Shown: positions 52,582-59,950 of the stretch, piece after piece
Position numbering within the stretch: position 1 is the stretch's first letter
Layout: each line of letters starts with the position of its first letter
Assembly (NCBI GenBank): GCA_016795325.1
Contig: JAEUHY010000047.1
Location: 1 to 59,950 of the forward strand
DNA: 59,950 nt
Direction: 5' to 3'
Source of the DNA: Planctomycetota bacterium
GTDB lineage: Bacteria; Planctomycetota; UBA1135; GCA-002686595
Position numbers and translations under genes: made by a program
The notes under the pieces: generated by a model
What the model saw: only the letters and a program-made list of their open reading frames with translations
Told to the model about the DNA's origin: nothing
Databases searched by the model: none

Positions 52582-53289
52582 ATGAACCGCCCGCGCACCA
52601 TCTGTGTCGTCGAAGACGACCCCGCCATCCGGCGCGGGCTCGTCGACGCGCTCGAGTTCGCGGGCTTTCGCGTCCACGCCTGCGCCGACGGTCCGTCCGC
52701 GCGGCGCACGCTGGCGCTGGCGGAGCTCGACCTCGTGCTTCTCGACGTGGTGCTGCCCGGCCTCGACGGCCTGGACTATCTGCCCGAGTTGCGCGCCGCA
52801 CGGCCGACGCTGCCTGTGATCCTGGTCACAGCCCGCGGCGCGGAGGAGGACCGTGTCCGCGGACTGCGCACCGGCGCCGATGACTACGTCGTCAAGCCGT
52901 TCAGTTCGAGCGAGCTGATCGCGCGCGTCGAAGCTGTGCTGCGCCGCAGCGCCGAACGCCCGGGCGACGTCCGCGAGGTGCGCTTTCCCGGCGGCCGCGC
53001 GCACTTCGAGCGGCGTGAAGTGACGCTCGACGGCGCGGAGGCGAAGCTGCTCACCGAACGCGAAGCCGAGCTGCTCGCGTACCTCGCACGCAACCCCTCG
53101 CGGGCCATCGAACGCGAGGAACTGCTGCGCGCCGTGTGGAGTCTCGATCCGCGCGGTCTCGACACGCGCACGGTCGACATGGCGGTCGTTCGCTTGCGCG
53201 ACAAACTCGGCGCACACGGCGGCGACATCGTGCGCACGGTGCGGGGCAAGGGCTACATGCTCGGTGAAAGCGCACAGGTGCTGCGGTGA
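52582..53289 (+). CDS. OmpR-type response regulator
   Basis: The protein is 235 residues from ATG 52582. The receiver domain has V-V-E-D-D-P-A-I (acidic pocket), the phospho-acceptor Asp in L-V-L-L-D-V-V-L-P-G, T-A-R-G and the Lys in V-V-K-P-F-S-S-S-E-L. The C-terminal winged helix shows L-T-E-R-E-A-E-L-L-A-Y-L and R-G-K-G-Y-M-L-G. It is a DNA-binding output of the OmpR/PhoB class. Its stop overlaps the start of the histidine kinase gene as GTGA, so the pair is translationally coupled. Target genes are unknown; the upstream VIT/VWA gene is a candidate. Confidence 0.95.
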   Translation: MNRPRTICVVEDDPAIRRGLVDALEFAGFRVHACADGPSARRTLALAELDLVLLDVVLPGLDGLDYLPELRAARPTLPVILVTARGAEEDRVRGLRTGADDYVVKPFSSSELIARVEAVLRRSAERPGDVREVRFPGGRAHFERREVTLDGAEAKLLTEREAELLAYLARNPSRAIEREELLRAVWSLDPRGLDTRTVDMAVVRLRDKLGAHGGDIVRTVRGKGYMLGESAQVLR

Positions 53290-54893
53290 GGGCGCCGCGC
53301 CGTCCGCTTGTCGCGCTGTATGCCGCGCTCAGCGTCGTCGCGATCGGCGCGCTCGCCGCCGCCACGGCGCTCGTGCTGCGCCAACAAGCCGAACACGCGC
53401 GCGCGGTCGCGGACGCGCTGCACCAAGAGGACGTGCGCACCGCGCTGTGGCGCATGGAGACGCGCGTCAGCACGTTGCTCGCGATGACGACCAGCCGCGC
53501 GAGCGTCGCGCCGCCGCAAGCGGGCTCCTACGCCGCGAATTGGATCGCGGGCGACAACTCGATCAATCCGACGAACAAACCGCCCGAGGAGCTCGCGAGC
53601 GAGCTCGTCGAAGCTGCGGACCAGGCGTTCATCACGGCTTGCAGCGTAGGAGCTCTCAACGCGCAGTTCGAACCCTTGGCGCCTGCAGCGCCGCAGCAAC
53701 AGCAGATGCTCTCCAATCGCGGCGTGGAGCGCAGCGCGGGCGAGTACGAGCGCCGGCAGTGGACCAACCAGCTTTCGCAGGTGGCTTCCAACGCGGATCC
53801 GAACGACGCGTCGGCCGAGGTGCTCGTCGGACCGCTCGCGACGCGCTGGGACCGCAGCAGCGAGCAACTCGGACTGCAGTTCGCGCGCCGCATCGAAGGC
53901 CCCGGCGGCGCGAGCCACGAGAGCTACCGCATCGAATGGGCCGAGCTCGAACGCCTGCTCGTCGCAGAGGTCACGGACCTCTTCCCCCAGGCGCGACTCG
54001 AACCGCTCGAACTCGCGAGCGCGAAGTCCGCGCCCGACGCGTTGGCGCTGCGCCTCGCGGCCGTGCCCGCCGCGCTCGTCGTGCCCCCGCCGCGTCCAGC
54101 GGAGAACCTGCCGCGTGGACACCTGTGGGCGCTCGTCGGCGCGTGGACCGCGCTCGCCGTCGCGCTCGCGGTCGGCGGACTCGCGCTGCGGGCGAGCTAC
54201 GCCTACGGCGACAAACATCGGCGCTTCACGCACGCCGTCACGCACGAGCTGCGCACGCCGCTCACGACCTTCCGGCTCTACAGCGAGATGCTCGCGCGCG
54301 GCATGGTGCCGGCGGCGAAACAGCCCGAGTACCTGGCGACGCTCGAGACCGAGTCGTCGCGCCTCGCGCGTTTGGTCGACAACGTGCTGCGCTACGCACG
54401 GCTCGAAGACGGGCGCAACGCGGCGCCGCACGCGCCCACGACGGCGGCGCGGCTCGTCGAGCGCTGCGTGCCCGAGCTCGCACGCACCTGCGCAGCGCAC
54501 GGCGCGCGTCTGGAGGTCGAGGACCTGCTCGAGCGCGATGCTCCGCTCGCCACCGACTCCGACGCCGTGCTGCAGATCCTTTCGAACCTCGTCGAAAACG
54601 CCTGCAAATACGGCCGCGACGACGCGGCGAGCCCGATCCGGCTGCGTGCGGCGGTCCACGGCGAGCAATTGTGGATCGACGTGAGCGATCAAGGCGCCGG
54701 CGTTCCCAGCGAAGTGTCGCGCACGATCTTCGAGCCCTTCGACCGCGGCGGGCGCGACTCGTCGGACCGTGCACCGGGTGTGGGGCTGGGCCTAGCGCTC
54801 GCGCGCGGACTGGCGAGCGAGCTCGGCGGCGCACTCACGCTCGAACCCGCGCCGCGCGGCGCGACGTTCCGGCTCGCGCTGCCGCTCGCGTGA
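53286..54893 (+). CDS. Sensor histidine kinase
   Basis: The protein is 535 residues from GTG 53286 (4-bp overlap with the regulator). Two membrane helices (~8-30 and ~278-300) flank a ~245-residue periplasmic sensor region with no recognised fold. The HisKA motif is F-T-H-A-V-T-H-E-L-R-T-P-L-T-T-F, where the second His is the phospho-acceptor. The ATP domain has N-L-V-E-N-A-C-K-Y-G (N box), D-V-S-D-Q-G-A-G-V (G1) and G-V-G-L-G-L-A-L-A-R-G (G2). It partners with the OmpR-type protein encoded upstream. The signal sensed is unknown. Confidence 0.95.
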   Translation: MRAPRRPLVALYAALSVVAIGALAAATALVLRQQAEHARAVADALHQEDVRTALWRMETRVSTLLAMTTSRASVAPPQAGSYAANWIAGDNSINPTNKPPEELASELVEAADQAFITACSVGALNAQFEPLAPAAPQQQQMLSNRGVERSAGEYERRQWTNQLSQVASNADPNDASAEVLVGPLATRWDRSSEQLGLQFARRIEGPGGASHESYRIEWAELERLLVAEVTDLFPQARLEPLELASAKSAPDALALRLAAVPAALVVPPPRPAENLPRGHLWALVGAWTALAVALAVGGLALRASYAYGDKHRRFTHAVTHELRTPLTTFRLYSEMLARGMVPAAKQPEYLATLETESSRLARLVDNVLRYARLEDGRNAAPHAPTTAARLVERCVPELARTCAAHGARLEVEDLLERDAPLATDSDAVLQILSNLVENACKYGRDDAASPIRLRAAVHGEQLWIDVSDQGAGVPSEVSRTIFEPFDRGGRDSSDRAPGVGLGLALARGLASELGGALTLEPAPRGATFRLALPLA

Positions 54894-54949
54894 GGCCTGC
54901 GCCGCGCAGCAGTCCACCACGCGCCCACGGGCAGTCTCGCGTTGCGGTT

Positions 54950-55054
54950 GGCGGTACGGCGCGAGGATCAAATGCGCCCTCTGCGCGCGCAACCAACTGC
55001 AATGCGGAGCCATCGGCGCACAGATGGTGGATTTGATCCTGGCGCCGCACCGCC
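54950..55054 (+). repeat. 24-bp inverted repeat downstream of the kinase gene
   Basis: GGCGGTACGGCGCGAGGATC at the start of the left arm (54950-54973) pairs with 55031-55054 at 22 of 24 positions; the loop is 57 bases. It may be a terminator-like or leader hairpin between the histidine kinase and the next gene. The 16-mer at 54947-54962 also occurs at 1531-1546. Confidence 0.7.
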
Positions 55055-55125
55055 AGCCGCGCCTGACTCGGGTAGCGTGGACTCGTAGTTCCGCCCGATT
55101 CTCCGACCGTACGAGGCCTGCCCCC

Positions 55126-56121
55126 ATGTCGAAGTCCGCACTTGTCACTCTGCTCGTCGCCGCGTTGTGCTCACCCGCGATGGCGCAAATCGTGCGCGTC
55201 AATTTCGACGCCTTGCCTGGCCCCGACGGTTTGCTCGGAACGCCGGACGACGTGCCGCTGGTCGCGCCGTCGACGTTCGCGGCGCAGACGGTGCAACTCA
55301 CGACGGAGTACAGCGCGCTCGGGGTCGTCTTCACGCCCAATCCGGGCACGCAGGACGCCAACGAAGTGCTGATCGCGACGAGCTTCACGACGCCGCCCAC
55401 CTACACGCCGCCCAACATCCTCACCGCCTCCGGGGCGCTCGCGATCCAGGGCGTGTTCACCATTCCGGTGACGCGAGTCTCCGCGTTGATCGGAATCTCA
55501 GGCGGAGCCGACACGCTGCAAATCATCGATGCCGCCGGGCAAGTCATCGCGTCGACGCAGGGTGACGACGCCGTGGTCACGCTCAACTCGAACGTCAACA
55601 TCGCCGGCTTCCGCATCTTCGCCAGCGTGAGCACGACGGCTGCGATCGACAACCTCGAGTTCGGCGTGCCCGTCGCGCCGCCCACCACGTACTGCACCGC
55701 GGGCACGACCACGAACGGCTGCAACGCGAGCATCTCCGCGAGCGGGCAGCCCAGCGCCTCGCAGGCGACGCCGTGCACGCTGAGCGTCGCCAACGTCGAG
55801 GGCCAGAAGCAGGGCCTGTTGTTCTACGGCCTCGACAATTCAGGCTTCACGCCGCTGCCCTGGGCCGCCACCAGCACGAGCTTCTTCTGCGTCAAATCGC
55901 CGACGCAGCGCACGTTCCCTCAGAACTCGGGCGGAACAGCCTCGCAGTGCGACGGCGCCTTCGCAGTCGAGCTGAACAACTTCTTCAACGTCTTCCCGAG
56001 CGCACTCGGTTTGCCCTTCGCCAGTGGCGACAAGCTGTATGTGCAGTCCTGGTTCCGCGACCCGCCGGCGCCGCGCACGACGAACCTCTCGAACGCGATC
56101 GAGTTGACGATGCAGCCGTGA
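55126..56121 (+). CDS. Exported surface protein with planctomycete C-terminal domain
   Basis: The protein is 331 residues from ATG 55126. A signal peptide (S-A-L-V-T-L-L-V-A-A-L-C-S-P-A-M-A) is followed by a beta-sandwich-like region (~20-190). That region resembles proteins that describe a missing-value or appearance pattern F-T-P-N-P-G-T and I-D-N-L-E-F-G. The C-terminal ~130 residues are the shared domain: Y-C-T-A-G-T, Q-P-S-A-S, V-E-G-Q-K-Q-G-L-L-F-Y-G, R-T-F, C-D-G-A-F, V-Q-S-W-F-R-D-P, ending T-M-Q-P. It is a cell-surface protein of unknown binding. A strong hairpin terminator lies 60 bp downstream. Confidence 0.78.
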   Translation: MSKSALVTLLVAALCSPAMAQIVRVNFDALPGPDGLLGTPDDVPLVAPSTFAAQTVQLTTEYSALGVVFTPNPGTQDANEVLIATSFTTPPTYTPPNILTASGALAIQGVFTIPVTRVSALIGISGGADTLQIIDAAGQVIASTQGDDAVVTLNSNVNIAGFRIFASVSTTAAIDNLEFGVPVAPPTTYCTAGTTTNGCNASISASGQPSASQATPCTLSVANVEGQKQGLLFYGLDNSGFTPLPWAATSTSFFCVKSPTQRTFPQNSGGTASQCDGAFAVELNNFFNVFPSALGLPFASGDKLYVQSWFRDPPAPRTTNLSNAIELTMQP

Positions 56122-56180
56122 TCACGGCCCGGCGCGTCGCGTGACTCTGCGCTCGAGCTGAGCTTCGCGCGGAATTTCCT

Positions 56181-56206
56181 CCCGGGCTGCCCAAGGGCAG
56201 CCCGGG
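56181..56206 (+). terminator. Intrinsic terminator hairpin
   Basis: CCCGGGCTGCCC and GGGCAGCCCGGG form a perfect 12-bp stem around AA (in practice an 11-bp stem with a four-base loop), followed by TTCGTTG. It lies 60 bp after the surface-protein stop codon and is the clearest hairpin of its kind in the window. Confidence 0.8.
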
Positions 56207-56323
56207 TTCGTTGCCGCCGAGCCGCCGACGAACCGTCACTGACCTCCGCGCCCCGCCGGCGCCGCAGCGCGGCCGGCGCGACCGTGGCGCCGCGCGCGTG
56301 CGAGCCGTAGCTTCGCGTTCCAC

Positions 56324-57394
56324 ATGCACACCTTGCGTCTGTGCGCCGCGTGGCTGGCCTTGGCGCCGCTCGCAGCGGCGAATGCGGAGAGCTACCGCTT
56401 CGCGGTCGTGGGCCACCTGCGCGGGGGCCCCGGCGACGGCAACCTGCCGATGGCGAAGCTCGAACGGCTCGTCGAAGAGCTGCGCGCCCAGGCGCCGGCT
56501 TTCGTCGTACTCACCGGCGACATCGTGTGGGGCGATTTCGAGGCCGCCGGCACGCCCGACACAGCCGCGATCCGGCGCGACTTCGAGACGATCGACGCGT
56601 TGCTCGCGCGCGTCGGCGCGCCGATCCACCACGTGCCAGGCAACCACGACGTGTGGGACGCGGCGACGCGCGACCTGTGGCTCGAACGCTACGGCGCGCT
56701 GCAGCGCTCGTTCGAGCACCGCGGCAGCCGCTTCGTGCTGCTCAACTCGTGTTGGACTCCCGGCGACGCGGGCGGACGGACGCCGGGCAAGTTCATCCGC
56801 GGCGCGCAACTCGACGGCGAGCGGCTCGCGTTCGCGCGCGAGCAACTCACGACGGCCGACGCGGCCGAGCACGTGTTCGTGTTCCAGCACCACCTCCTGT
56901 GGTGGGACGACGGCGCAGCGTGGTGGAAGGACGTGCATCCGCTGCTCGCGCCCGGCCGCGTGCGCGCGGTGTTCGGCGGCGACATGGGGCCGGGCAAGTT
57001 CGCGCGCCTGGAGCGCGACGGCGTGGAGTACGTGCAGTCCGCGGTCGACTTCACCGACCGGCCGCCGCTCGAGATGCTGCGCAACCGCGAGGAGTCGCGC
57101 GCCCTGGTCAGCCAGCTCGACAACTACGTGCTGGTGCACGTGGACGGGCCGGCCGTCCGCCTCGAACTGCGTATCGTCGAGGCGCTGACGAGCGAGGCCT
57201 TCAGCCCAGCCGCCTGGCGCGAGGTCTACGCCTACGACGTCGGGAGCTTCGAGCGCCGCGTCTTCAACCGCATGAACACCCCCGAGCGGGCCGTGGGCTG
57301 GCTCGTGCGCGTCGGCCTGGCCGCGGGCCTTGGAGGGGCGCTTCTGGGCGGGCTGCTGGCCGTGCTTTGGACCCGGAGACGCCGGGCGGCCTGA
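56324..57394 (+). CDS. Exported, C-terminally anchored metallophosphoesterase-like protein
   Basis: The protein has 356 residues. A signal peptide (L-R-L-C-A-A-W-L-A-L-A-P-L-A-A-A-N-A) is followed by the calcineurin-like fold: V-V-L-T-G-D-I-V-W-G-D (second metal motif), H-H-V-P-G-N-H-D-V-W (third) and V-F-V-F-Q-H-H (fourth). The first motif reads A-V-V-G-H-L-R-G-G, with Gly where D-x-H has Asp, and the last G-x-H-x-H is replaced by G-G-D-M-G-P. Metal binding may thus be incomplete. A C-terminal helix (~330-350, L-A-A-G-L-G-G-A-L-L-G-G-L-L-A-V-L) with Arg-rich tail anchors it. Substrate unknown. Confidence 0.82.
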   Translation: MHTLRLCAAWLALAPLAAANAESYRFAVVGHLRGGPGDGNLPMAKLERLVEELRAQAPAFVVLTGDIVWGDFEAAGTPDTAAIRRDFETIDALLARVGAPIHHVPGNHDVWDAATRDLWLERYGALQRSFEHRGSRFVLLNSCWTPGDAGGRTPGKFIRGAQLDGERLAFAREQLTTADAAEHVFVFQHHLLWWDDGAAWWKDVHPLLAPGRVRAVFGGDMGPGKFARLERDGVEYVQSAVDFTDRPPLEMLRNREESRALVSQLDNYVLVHVDGPAVRLELRIVEALTSEAFSPAAWREVYAYDVGSFERRVFNRMNTPERAVGWLVRVGLAAGLGGALLGGLLAVLWTRRRRAA

Positions 57395-57421
57395 GGCCCA
57401 GCGAGCGCGGCCCGCGGGGCC

Positions 57422-57478
57422 CCTGCCAGACTGACAGGCGACTACTCGGTACTCCGACCTCGCTGCCAGACTGGCGGC
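57422..57478 (+). promoter_or_regulatory. Two 17-bp dyads upstream of response regulator and groESL
   Basis: CCTGCCAGACTGACAGG (57422-57438) and GCTGCCAGACTGGCGGC (57462-57478) are each palindromic apart from one pair. They share CTGCCAGACTG and their centres are 40 bp apart, about four helical turns. This looks like a pair of operator sites, which would control the response regulator and possibly groES-groEL. Confidence 0.55.
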
Positions 57479-57511
57479 GGGGGTGGCGCCGAGCCCGCGG
57501 GCGGACCGGCT

Positions 57512-57538
57512 CCGCCTGCGCTTGGCGAGCGCAGGCGG
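57512..57538 (+). terminator. Leader hairpin
   Basis: An 11-bp perfect stem (CCGCCTGCGCT against AGCGCAGGCGG) with a five-base loop lies between the phosphoesterase gene and the response regulator. It could terminate the upstream gene or form a leader structure downstream of the dyads. There is no T-run. Confidence 0.5.
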
Positions 57539-57604
57539 GGCAAGGCACAGGCTTTGCGTTGGCGCGCGTCGCGCAACGCGCCAAACCAGGAGACCCGCCC
57601 CACC

Positions 57605-57991
57605 ATGATGCAAACGACGCGACGAGTCTTGCTCGCCGACGACGACATCGAGGTGCGTTGCGGCGTCGAGGACCTGCTCAGTCCGCTGGGGCTCGAGGTG
57701 GTCCACGCCGAGAGCGGTCCCCAGGCCTTGGCGATTGCCCGCGAACGCCTCGACCAACTGCACCTGCTCGTCCTCGACTTCCACATGCCCGGCTGCAACG
57801 GACTCGACGTGTACACGTCGCTGCGCGCCTCCGCGGTGCGCATCCCTCCGTGCATCTTCTATTCGGGCGAAGCCACCGAGCTCGTGCGCAGCAAGGCGCT
57901 CGATCTGGGCGCGTGGGCGTTCCTGCGTAAGCCGGTGCAGCCCAGCGAGCTGCGCAGCGAAGTGCTGCGCGCCCTGCGGCACGCAGGCTGA
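57605..57991 (+). CDS. Single-domain response regulator
   Basis: The protein is 128 residues from ATG 57605; a second ATG follows immediately. It consists of a receiver domain only: L-L-A-D-D-D-I-E-V (acidic pocket), phospho-acceptor Asp in L-L-V-L-D-F-H-M-P-G, and Lys in F-L-R-K-P-V-Q-P-S-E-L. No DNA-binding or enzymatic output domain follows. Such proteins act in phosphorelays or by protein binding. AGGAG lies about 12 bases before the start. It is 127 bp upstream of groES on the same strand, an unusual neighbour; two operator-like dyads precede it. Confidence 0.9.
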   Translation: MMQTTRRVLLADDDIEVRCGVEDLLSPLGLEVVHAESGPQALAIARERLDQLHLLVLDFHMPGCNGLDVYTSLRASAVRIPPCIFYSGEATELVRSKALDLGAWAFLRKPVQPSELRSEVLRALRHAG

Positions 57992-58118
57992 GCGCGCGCG
58001 CCTCTCACTGACCACACGCACCGACCACGCCGCGCGGCGAAGCAACGCTGCCGGCGCATCGACAACTACCGTCCCGTCAACCTCAGCAAGGCATCCCTCG
58101 CCACACGCAAGCACCAAC

Positions 58119-58436
58119 ATGGCCACCAAGACCCAAGCGAAGTCCGGAATGATCCGTCCCCTCGGCGACCGCGTTCTCGTGCAGCGCACGGAAGCGGAAG
58201 AGAAGACCGCCGGCGGCATCCTGCTGCCCGACACCGCCAAGGAGAAGCCGAAGGAAGGCAAGATCGTCGCCATCGGCAACGGCAAGACGCTCGACAACGG
58301 CGAGCGCTCGACCTTCAGCGTCAAGGTCGGCGACCGCATCCTGTTCACCTCCTACGCCGGCACGGAAGTCAAGTTCGGCGGCAGCGAGTACCTGATCATG
58401 CGCGAGGAAGACATCCTCGGCGTGATCGAAGGCTGA
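58119..58436 (+). CDS. groES: Co-chaperonin GroES
   Basis: The protein is 105 residues from ATG 58119, slightly longer than usual owing to a 10-residue Lys/Gln start. The fold is recognisable from I-R-P-L-G-D-R-V-L-V, the mobile loop E-E-K-T-A-G-G-I-L-L-P-D-T-A-K-E-K-P and the core V-G-D-R-I-L-F-T-S-Y-A-G-T-E-V. It caps the GroEL chamber during ATP-driven folding. groEL starts 57 bp downstream. No CIRCE or HAIR element was seen upstream; heat-shock control may instead use the dyads at 57422-57478. Confidence 0.97.
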   Translation: MATKTQAKSGMIRPLGDRVLVQRTEAEEKTAGGILLPDTAKEKPKEGKIVAIGNGKTLDNGERSTFSVKVGDRILFTSYAGTEVKFGGSEYLIMREEDILGVIEG

Positions 58437-58493
58437 GCGCGCGCTCGCCCCTCAAGAACTCTTGAGAAACACACCACGAGAACACCAAACACA

Positions 58494-59912
<1,419 letters not shown>

Positions 59913-59950
59913 GGCTCCTACGGCTTCAATGCATCCATGGGCACCTACGG

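Noticed and set aside
58000..58118. CIRCE or HAIR element before groES
   Set aside because: Neither inverted repeat consensus was found in the upstream sequence.

Overview
The window is very GC-rich, gene-dense bacterial DNA and most likely comes from a planctomycete (Planctomycetota). Several exported proteins share one Cys-containing C-terminal domain ending in Y-W-x-R-D-P and a short Phe/Ile-rich tail. There are also large Hanks kinases carrying TPR arrays, many ECF sigma factors, DUF1570-type proteases, SASA esterases and GbsR-like regulation. The lineage is inferred from this gene content only.

Layout. 0-6 kb: the tail of a sulfatase-like gene, a surface protein, a triple-repeat Cys protein behind a 101-bp near-perfect palindrome, an ECF sigma factor translationally coupled to an exported helical protein, and an exported TPR protein. 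6-11.5 kb (minus strand): TPR kinase, TPR lipoprotein and XdhC. 11.6-18.5 kb (plus strand): a run of PIG-L/LmbE deacetylase, HGSNAT-like acyltransferase, MATE carrier, tandem SASA esterase and an exported unknown, which looks like a glycan deacetylation/acylation cluster. 18.6-22.5 kb (minus): a TolB-like propeller surface protein and a Tat-exported PhoX-family protein.

22.8-28 kb is the most unusual part. The last 372 bp of a TPR kinase gene are repeated as a diverged, frameshifted copy 3 kb downstream. Between the copies lie a stand-alone DprA-like (SLOG) gene overlapping a ComF-like phosphoribosyltransferase gene, a small lipoprotein gene in lower-GC DNA, and what may be a tyrosine recombinase remnant abutting the second repeat. 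This looks like an inserted cassette and is a candidate nucleotide-centred conflict or defence module.

28-34 kb: a large exported propeller-like protein, then a graveyard holding remnants of an ECF sigma gene and a PhoX gene, a LysR regulator, an epoxide-hydrolase-like enzyme, and a decayed unknown. 34-38.8 kb (minus): ECF sigma factor, ligA, cytidine deaminase, a 12-bp tandem repeat array and a DUF669-like protein. 39-50 kb: globin-coupled chemoreceptor, DUF1570 protease, subtilase, Tat-lipoprotein superoxide dismutase, HAF-repeat surface protein, M19 dipeptidase, and a GbsR-type regulator with a membrane protein. 50-60 kb (plus): VIT/VWA protein, OmpR-type two-component pair, surface protein, membrane-anchored phosphoesterase, single-domain response regulator, groES and groEL. 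The groEL frame is interrupted by an amber codon close to the window edge.

No tRNA, rRNA or CRISPR array was recognised. All product assignments rest on motif reading without database searches.
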